From contig CADCMN010000016.1 of the NCBI GenBank assembly GCA_902802575.1, positions 1-53,175 on the forward strand: 53,175 nt of DNA, in the 5' to 3' direction. This document shows, piece by piece, positions 48,903-53,175 of this stretch; position 1 is the stretch's first letter; each line of letters begins with the position of its first letter. The translations under genes and the position numbers were made by a program. This DNA is from an uncultured Eubacteriales bacterium (GTDB lineage: Bacteria; Bacillota; Clostridia; Christensenellales; CAG-138). The notes under the pieces were generated by a model. The model was not told the origin of the DNA. It did no database searches and saw only the letters and a program-made list of their open reading frames with translations.

Positions 48903-49496
48903 ATGAAAAAACTACCTGTTGGACGCATCCTGATCGCATGCGTGGCGTATCTCCTCCTGTTCATTCTCGGTTCCTCGAGCGGGGCGATCCATCCGGCCTG
49001 CTATGCATATATCGGAGCGCTGTTGCCGCTCTTGTTTAGCTTTGTCTACCTGTATACGGCGGCAAACGTGCCATGCTTTGGCGCGGCGGTGATCCTGAAC
49101 GGCTTCGTGCTGATCGTTGGGTCGATTGCGGGCGAGGGCAACATGGCGCTGATCGTCGGTCTGATCGGTCTTGCTGCCATAGCGGAGTTCGTCAGAAAAC
49201 TGAACGGCTATGACACGTTGCAGAGCGTTCGCCGCAGTTTCATCCCCTTTGCCTTCTCCTTTTTCACATACACCGCCCATTGGTGGACGGACACGGAAGG
49301 CTCTCTGGCGGCGGCGGTGGAGGAGATGCCGACAGGCTATGCGGACGAGATGGTGGCCGTGATCGAGAACATCCCGGCTCTGATCGTCGCGCTGATCCTG
49401 ACGGTACCGGCCGCCATCATTGGGATGCGGATCGCCGAAAGGGTCATGAAAAAGCAGGCGTCGATCCTTACGAAAAGAAAGAGGGACTTGAAATGA
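48903..49496 (+). CDS. MptD-like putative ECF transporter S component
   Basis: The 197-residue protein has about five to six helices and resembles the Trep_Strep/MptD family: KLPVGRILIACVAYLLLFIL, AYIGALLPLLFSFVYLY and HWWTDTEGSLAAAVEEMPTG. S components bind the substrate of ECF-type importers, but no ECF T or A subunit is here; the neighbours are full ABC half-transporters. It may give specificity to them or borrow a shared ECF module. AAAGGGG lies 7 bp before the ATG at 48903. It overlaps the next gene. Confidence 0.82.
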   Translation: MKKLPVGRILIACVAYLLLFILGSSSGAIHPACYAYIGALLPLLFSFVYLYTAANVPCFGAAVILNGFVLIVGSIAGEGNMALIVGLIGLAAIAEFVRKLNGYDTLQSVRRSFIPFAFSFFTYTAHWWTDTEGSLAAAVEEMPTGYADEMVAVIENIPALIVALILTVPAAIIGMRIAERVMKKQASILTKRKRDLK

Positions 49497-51139
49497 AAGA
49501 GAAAAAGCAAAACAGATCACCGTCGGCCTTCGGCCGCCTGATGGAATATGCAGGCCGCTACCGGACGCTGACGTATCTCTCGCTGATCCTGTCCGCCCTG
49601 AGCAGCGTGCTGGCGTTGCTGCCCTTCGTGTGCCTGTGGCGGATCATCCGGGAAGTGCTGGATGTGCAGCCGGACTTTTCTCAGGCCACAGGGATCGTCC
49701 GCAACGGGTGGATGGCTGTGCTGTTCGCGGTGCTGGCCTGGCTCGTGTACGTGGCCGCGCTGGTCTGTTCTCACGGCAGCGCGTTCCGCACGGCCGCCAA
49801 TATGAGAAAGACGCTGATGCGCCATATTGCCCGCCTGCCCATCGACTTTGCGGATGAAATGGGCTCCGGCAAGGTGCGCCGGATCGTGACGGAGGTGACC
49901 GGTTCCACGGAAACGCTGCTGGCCCACAACCTGCCGGATATGGCGGGCGCCATCACCATGCCGATTTGTATGCTGGTCATGCTGTTCCTGTACGATTGGC
50001 GCTACGGCGTCGCCTGCCTGATCCCTATCGCTCTCAGCTTTGCCGTCATGATGCGCATGGCGGGCCCGGCCATGCAGGAGGATATGCGGCAGTACCAGAA
50101 CGCGCTCGAGCGCATGAGCAACGAGGCGGTCGAATATGTGCGGGGCGTTCCGGTGGTTAAGACCTTCGGGCAGACCGTTTTCTCCTTCCACCGGTTCAAA
50201 GCCTCCATCGACGATTACTGCGGATTCTGCATGCATTATACCCGGATGATGCGCAAGTCCATGGTGGGGTACACCGTGCTGATCAACAGCGCCTTCGTTT
50301 GTATTCTCGGCGTGACCCTGTTTCTGATCCGCGGCGGTAATTATCGGGCGGACATCCTGCTGAACTTCCTGTTACCCAGCGGCGCGACCGTGGAGCTGAG
50401 GGACGTGACCTACCGCTACGCGGCCGACGCTCCGGCGGCGGTGTCCCACCTCTCCCTGAAAGCGGAACGAAATGAGATCGTTGCCATCGTCGGCCCGTCC
50501 GGCAGCGGCAAAACCACGGCGGCGGGCCTGATCTCCCGTTTCTTCGACCCGCAGGAGGGCCAGGTCCTCATAGGCGGTGTGGACGTGCGCCAGATCTCCA
50601 AGGAGGTGCTGATGCGGCATGTGGCCTATGTCTTCCAGGACAGCCGCCTGCTCAAGCGCTCTATCGCTGATAACCTGCGTATCGCGAAGCCGGACGCTAC
50701 AAAGGACGAGATGCTGGAAGTTCTGAAAAAGGCTCAGTGCATGGATATCGTTTCCCGCCTGCCAAAGGGGATCGACACGGAGCTGGGCACTCGGGGGACG
50801 TACCTCTCGGGCGGCGAACAGCAGCGCATCGCCATCGCCCGCGCCATGCTTAAGGATGCTGACGTGGTGATTCTGGACGAAGCCAGCGCCTTCGCCGACC
50901 CGGAATGCGAGGCGCAGGTCCAGCTGGCTTTCCAGGAGATGGCCAAAGGGCGGACGGTGATCATGATCGCGCACCGCCTCTCCACGATCCGCAACGCCGA
51001 CCGTATCTACGTGCTGCAGGACGGCCGGGTGGAGGAGCAGGGGAAGCATGACGAGCTGCTGGAAAAGAATGGTCTTTATGCGGATATGTGGGCGGAATAT
51101 CAAAAGGCAGTCAACTGGAAGGTGGGTGAAGCGGTATGA
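49493..51139 (+). CDS. ABC half-transporter (fused permease-ATPase), TM6 region apparently deleted
   Basis: The 548-residue protein has an ABC exporter-type membrane domain (1-293) and an ATPase domain: Walker A GPSGSGKTT (334-342), signature LSGGEQQR, Walker B VVILDEAS and the switch His in IAHR. Between FLIRGGNYRADILLNF and the domain start VELRDVTYRY there are about 42 fewer residues than in the partner gene, so the last membrane helix and linker seem lost in frame. The ATPase is complete. Heterodimers of this kind include the siderophore importers YbtPQ and IrtAB as well as exporters. Confidence 0.87.
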   Translation: MKEKKQNRSPSAFGRLMEYAGRYRTLTYLSLILSALSSVLALLPFVCLWRIIREVLDVQPDFSQATGIVRNGWMAVLFAVLAWLVYVAALVCSHGSAFRTAANMRKTLMRHIARLPIDFADEMGSGKVRRIVTEVTGSTETLLAHNLPDMAGAITMPICMLVMLFLYDWRYGVACLIPIALSFAVMMRMAGPAMQEDMRQYQNALERMSNEAVEYVRGVPVVKTFGQTVFSFHRFKASIDDYCGFCMHYTRMMRKSMVGYTVLINSAFVCILGVTLFLIRGGNYRADILLNFLLPSGATVELRDVTYRYAADAPAAVSHLSLKAERNEIVAIVGPSGSGKTTAAGLISRFFDPQEGQVLIGGVDVRQISKEVLMRHVAYVFQDSRLLKRSIADNLRIAKPDATKDEMLEVLKKAQCMDIVSRLPKGIDTELGTRGTYLSGGEQQRIAIARAMLKDADVVILDEASAFADPECEAQVQLAFQEMAKGRTVIMIAHRLSTIRNADRIYVLQDGRVEEQGKHDELLEKNGLYADMWAEYQKAVNWKVGEAV

Positions 51140-52866
51140 AGAAGTATTTGATGAAGCGGTTCGCGCTGACGGAAAAAGGCGCGGCGGATATGCTCAAAGC
51201 GATCGCGGCGGTGACCGTCTCGAATATCGCCCTGATGACGCCCGTCTGGCTGCTGTTCGCATTCACCGGGGCGTATCTCTCTGGCACAGCCGCCGGACGA
51301 TGGGTTTACTATCTGCTTTTTGCGGCATTTTGCCTGGTGCTGATCTATCTTCCGAACTACTGGCAGTACAACGCCACCTTCTTCGCAACCTACGTTGAGT
51401 CCGGGAAACGCCGCATCTCCCTGGCGGAAAAACTGCGGAAGCTCCCCCTGTCTTTCTTCGGGAAAAAGGATCTGGCGGACCTGACGAATACCATCATGGC
51501 GGACGCCGAAACATTGGAGCACGCCTCCTCCCACCAGATCCCGCAGTTCTATGGAAGCCTGATCTCCACGTCGCTGATCGCAATAGGGCTCTTCTTCTAC
51601 AAATGGCAGATGGCCCTGGCGGCGGTGTGGCCGATCCCCGTCGCCATCCTCATCGTGGCGGCGTCGAAAAAGGTACAGGCCCATTTCATTCGCCGTCAGT
51701 CGAGATCCAAGGTGCGGCTGAACGACGCCGTGCAGGAATTCATCGAAGTATCCCGCGATCTGAAGAGCTGCAACGCGGAAGGAGCGTACCTATCTGAACT
51801 GGAGGAGAAGATCGACGATGTGGAGAAGAAAGCCATCGGCGCGGAGCTGGGCCAGGCGGCTTTCATCGTTTCGGCCCAGCTGATACTGAAGATCGGCGTC
51901 GGCACCGTCGCCGTGGTGGGCAGCGCTATGCTTCTGCAGGGGAGGCTGAGCGTGATGGAGTTCTTTTCCTTTCTGCTGGTGGCCTCCCGCCTGTATGAAC
52001 CCATGAGCGGGAACCTCATCAACCTCGGCATGCTGAATCTGCTGACCGTCCCCGTGGAGCGCATGAACGAGATCGGGTCGCATCCGGCCCAGACCGGAAC
52101 GACAGACTTCCATCCGAAGGGATACGATATCTGCTTTGAAAACGTGGGATTCTCCTATGAGCAGGATAAAACGGTGCTGGAGGACGTGACCTTCACCGCC
52201 AAGCAGGGCGAGGTCACTGCCCTTGTGGGCCCTTCAGGCGGGGGAAAGACCACCGTCTCCCGCCTGGCCGCCCGGTTCTGGGACGTCAGCCGGGGTCGGA
52301 TCACGATTGGCGGGCAGGACATCTCCAAGATCGATCCGGAAACGCTGCTTGGCGCGTTCTCCATCGTGTTTCAAGACGTGACGCTGTTCAATAACAGTAT
52401 CCTGGAGAACATCCGCGTCGGCAAAAAGGATGCCACGGACGACGAGGTCCTAGCGGCCGCAAGGCTGGCTAACTGCGATGAATTCGCGCTGAAGCTGCCC
52501 CAGGGATACGCTGCTATCATCGGCGAAAACGGCAACGAGCTCTCCGGCGGCGAGCGTCAGCGGATCTCCATCGCCCGCGCGCTCCTGAAGAACGCGCCCA
52601 TCATCCTGCTGGACGAAGCCACCGCATCCCTGGACGTGGAGAACGAGACGAAGGTCCAGGGGGCCCTGTCCCGTCTTCTTCAGGGCAAGACCGTGCTGGT
52701 CATCGCCCACCGCATGCGTACCGTGGAGGCGGCGGACAAGATCGTCGTCCTGGCCGATGGAAAGGTGGCCGAGCAGGGCAACTCCCGGGAGCTCATGATC
52801 CAAAACGGCCAGTTCGCCCAGATGGTCAGGCTTCAGACCGAGAGCCAGACCTGGTCGATCGCATAA
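51136..52866 (+). CDS. ABC half-transporter (fused permease-ATPase), partner of the preceding gene
   Basis: The 576-residue protein has six membrane helices (about 1-300) and an ATPase with Walker A GPSGGGKTT (365-373), signature LSGGERQR, Walker B IILLDEAT and IAHR. Both nucleotide sites of the pair look catalytic. The ATGA overlap with its partner implies equal amounts and a heterodimer. It is the last cargo gene; 210 bp later the element ends. The transport direction cannot be told from sequence. Confidence 0.92.
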   Translation: MKKYLMKRFALTEKGAADMLKAIAAVTVSNIALMTPVWLLFAFTGAYLSGTAAGRWVYYLLFAAFCLVLIYLPNYWQYNATFFATYVESGKRRISLAEKLRKLPLSFFGKKDLADLTNTIMADAETLEHASSHQIPQFYGSLISTSLIAIGLFFYKWQMALAAVWPIPVAILIVAASKKVQAHFIRRQSRSKVRLNDAVQEFIEVSRDLKSCNAEGAYLSELEEKIDDVEKKAIGAELGQAAFIVSAQLILKIGVGTVAVVGSAMLLQGRLSVMEFFSFLLVASRLYEPMSGNLINLGMLNLLTVPVERMNEIGSHPAQTGTTDFHPKGYDICFENVGFSYEQDKTVLEDVTFTAKQGEVTALVGPSGGGKTTVSRLAARFWDVSRGRITIGGQDISKIDPETLLGAFSIVFQDVTLFNNSILENIRVGKKDATDDEVLAAARLANCDEFALKLPQGYAAIIGENGNELSGGERQRISIARALLKNAPIILLDEATASLDVENETKVQGALSRLLQGKTVLVIAHRMRTVEAADKIVVLADGKVAEQGNSRELMIQNGQFAQMVRLQTESQTWSIA

Positions 52867-52925
52867 GAGTCAGAGCTGGACCTTAGTTCCCTGCAAAAAA
52901 TGTCCATATTATAGTGCAGTTAAAT

Positions 52926-52966
52926 TTACTGTATTTCTTACTGTATTTTGGGCCAGTTTTACTGTA
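52926..52966 (+). promoter_or_regulatory. Right integrase arm-type sites, three direct repeats
   Basis: TTACTGTA at 52926, 52938 and 52959, same orientation and sequence as at the left end. Nothing else is recognisable between the last cargo gene and the right attachment site. Confidence 0.7.
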
Positions 52967-53076
52967 TTATTTAGTCCAACCTGTCTATTGCGTGATGTGC
53001 TGTATGACCAAAAAATCCCTGCATACAGGCATTTTCTTAGGATTCGTCTACATTTTTGATTCACTGATTTTGACAA

Positions 53077-53118
53077 CTGTTAACCGAAGGGTTGTAGGTT
53101 CGAGCCCTACCTGGGGAG
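53077..53118 (+). repeat. Right attachment-site core
   Basis: Forty-two bases identical to the 3' end of tRNA-Asn (21856-21897), from CTGTTAACC to CTGGGGAG, followed by CCA. The upstream half of the tRNA is absent, so this copy is not a functional tRNA gene. Confidence 0.95.
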
Positions 53119-53122
53119 CCAC

Positions 53123-53150
53123 AAAAAAGCACGCGACAGCGTGCTTTTTT
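53123..53150 (+). terminator. Original terminator of tRNA-Asn, stranded beyond the island
   Basis: AAAAAAGCACGC/GCGTGCTTTTTT around GACA. It directly follows the right att core and CCA, as it would have followed the tRNA before integration. Confidence 0.9.
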
Positions 53151-53175
53151 CATACCCGCTTTCACCCGTTGACCT

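Noticed and set aside
53077..53118. A second tRNA gene at the right end
   Set aside because: Only the 3' 42 bases match; the acceptor 5' strand, D-arm and 5' half of the anticodon stem are absent.

Overview
The window looks like a chromosome segment of a spore-forming, anaerobic, GC-rich Clostridia bacterium of the gut type. The evidence is an anaerobic (class III) ribonucleotide reductase, CotF-like and SipL-like spore coat proteins, clean Firmicutes Shine-Dalgarno sites and promoters, and a FeoAB-type iron locus. Species cannot be named from the sequence alone. A 31,221-bp integrative element sits in a tRNA-Asn gene; the rest is chromosomal backbone broken by small AT-rich islets and dispersed palindromes.

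Backbone, 1-21825. The 3' end of nrdD, carrying a fused thioredoxin-like domain, is followed by trxB. Next come a leftward HD / XdhC-like / tcdA operon; an AT-rich protease-pseudokinase-repeat membrane protein; a cotF gene broken by a 14-bp tandem duplication; azlCD; a MerR-TipAS regulator with its operator; a macrodomain-HTH fusion beside a VWA protein that has lost part of its metal site; a RAYT-transposase remnant with REP palindromes; an AT-rich XRE regulator and membrane-anchored protein; a SipL-like protein; a barstar/lipoprotein-barnase pair; apbE; alr; and a PIG-L deacetylase.

Island, 21898-53118. The 42-bp 3' end of tRNA-Asn (21856-21897) is repeated at 53077-53118. The left end is a leftward mobility module: tyrosine integrase, ParB-like, MobC-like, a winged-helix replication-type protein and an excisionase. 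No relaxase or type IV secretion gene is present. Three copies of an 8-bp integrase arm-type motif lie at each end.

The island cargo (26386-52866) is entirely rightward and tightly packed. A first transcription unit of 27 intact genes (26386-44970) is built from repeated families: four SAM-dependent methyltransferases plus a remnant, a shortened SAM synthetase, four of the five proteins that resemble the L-2-amino-thiazoline-4-carboxylate hydrolase family, four alpha/beta hydrolases, an MBL hydrolase, two SRPBCC proteins, a ketopantoate-reductase-like enzyme, a CPBP membrane protease and eight small polytopic membrane proteins in two families. A TetR gene follows. Then come a feo-type operon (Cys-rich membrane protein, FeoA, variant FeoB, a fifth thiazoline-hydrolase-like protein) and an ECF-S-like protein with two ABC half-transporters. 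Related GTTAG...CTAAC palindromes precede the first, feo and ABC units, and a related palindrome covers the TetR promoter, so I infer one TetR regulon. My working idea is that the island takes up or exports, and chemically modifies by methylation, hydrolysis and possibly thiazoline-ring opening, a small and perhaps metal-binding molecule. The substrate is unknown, and the whole is the best candidate for an undescribed system here.
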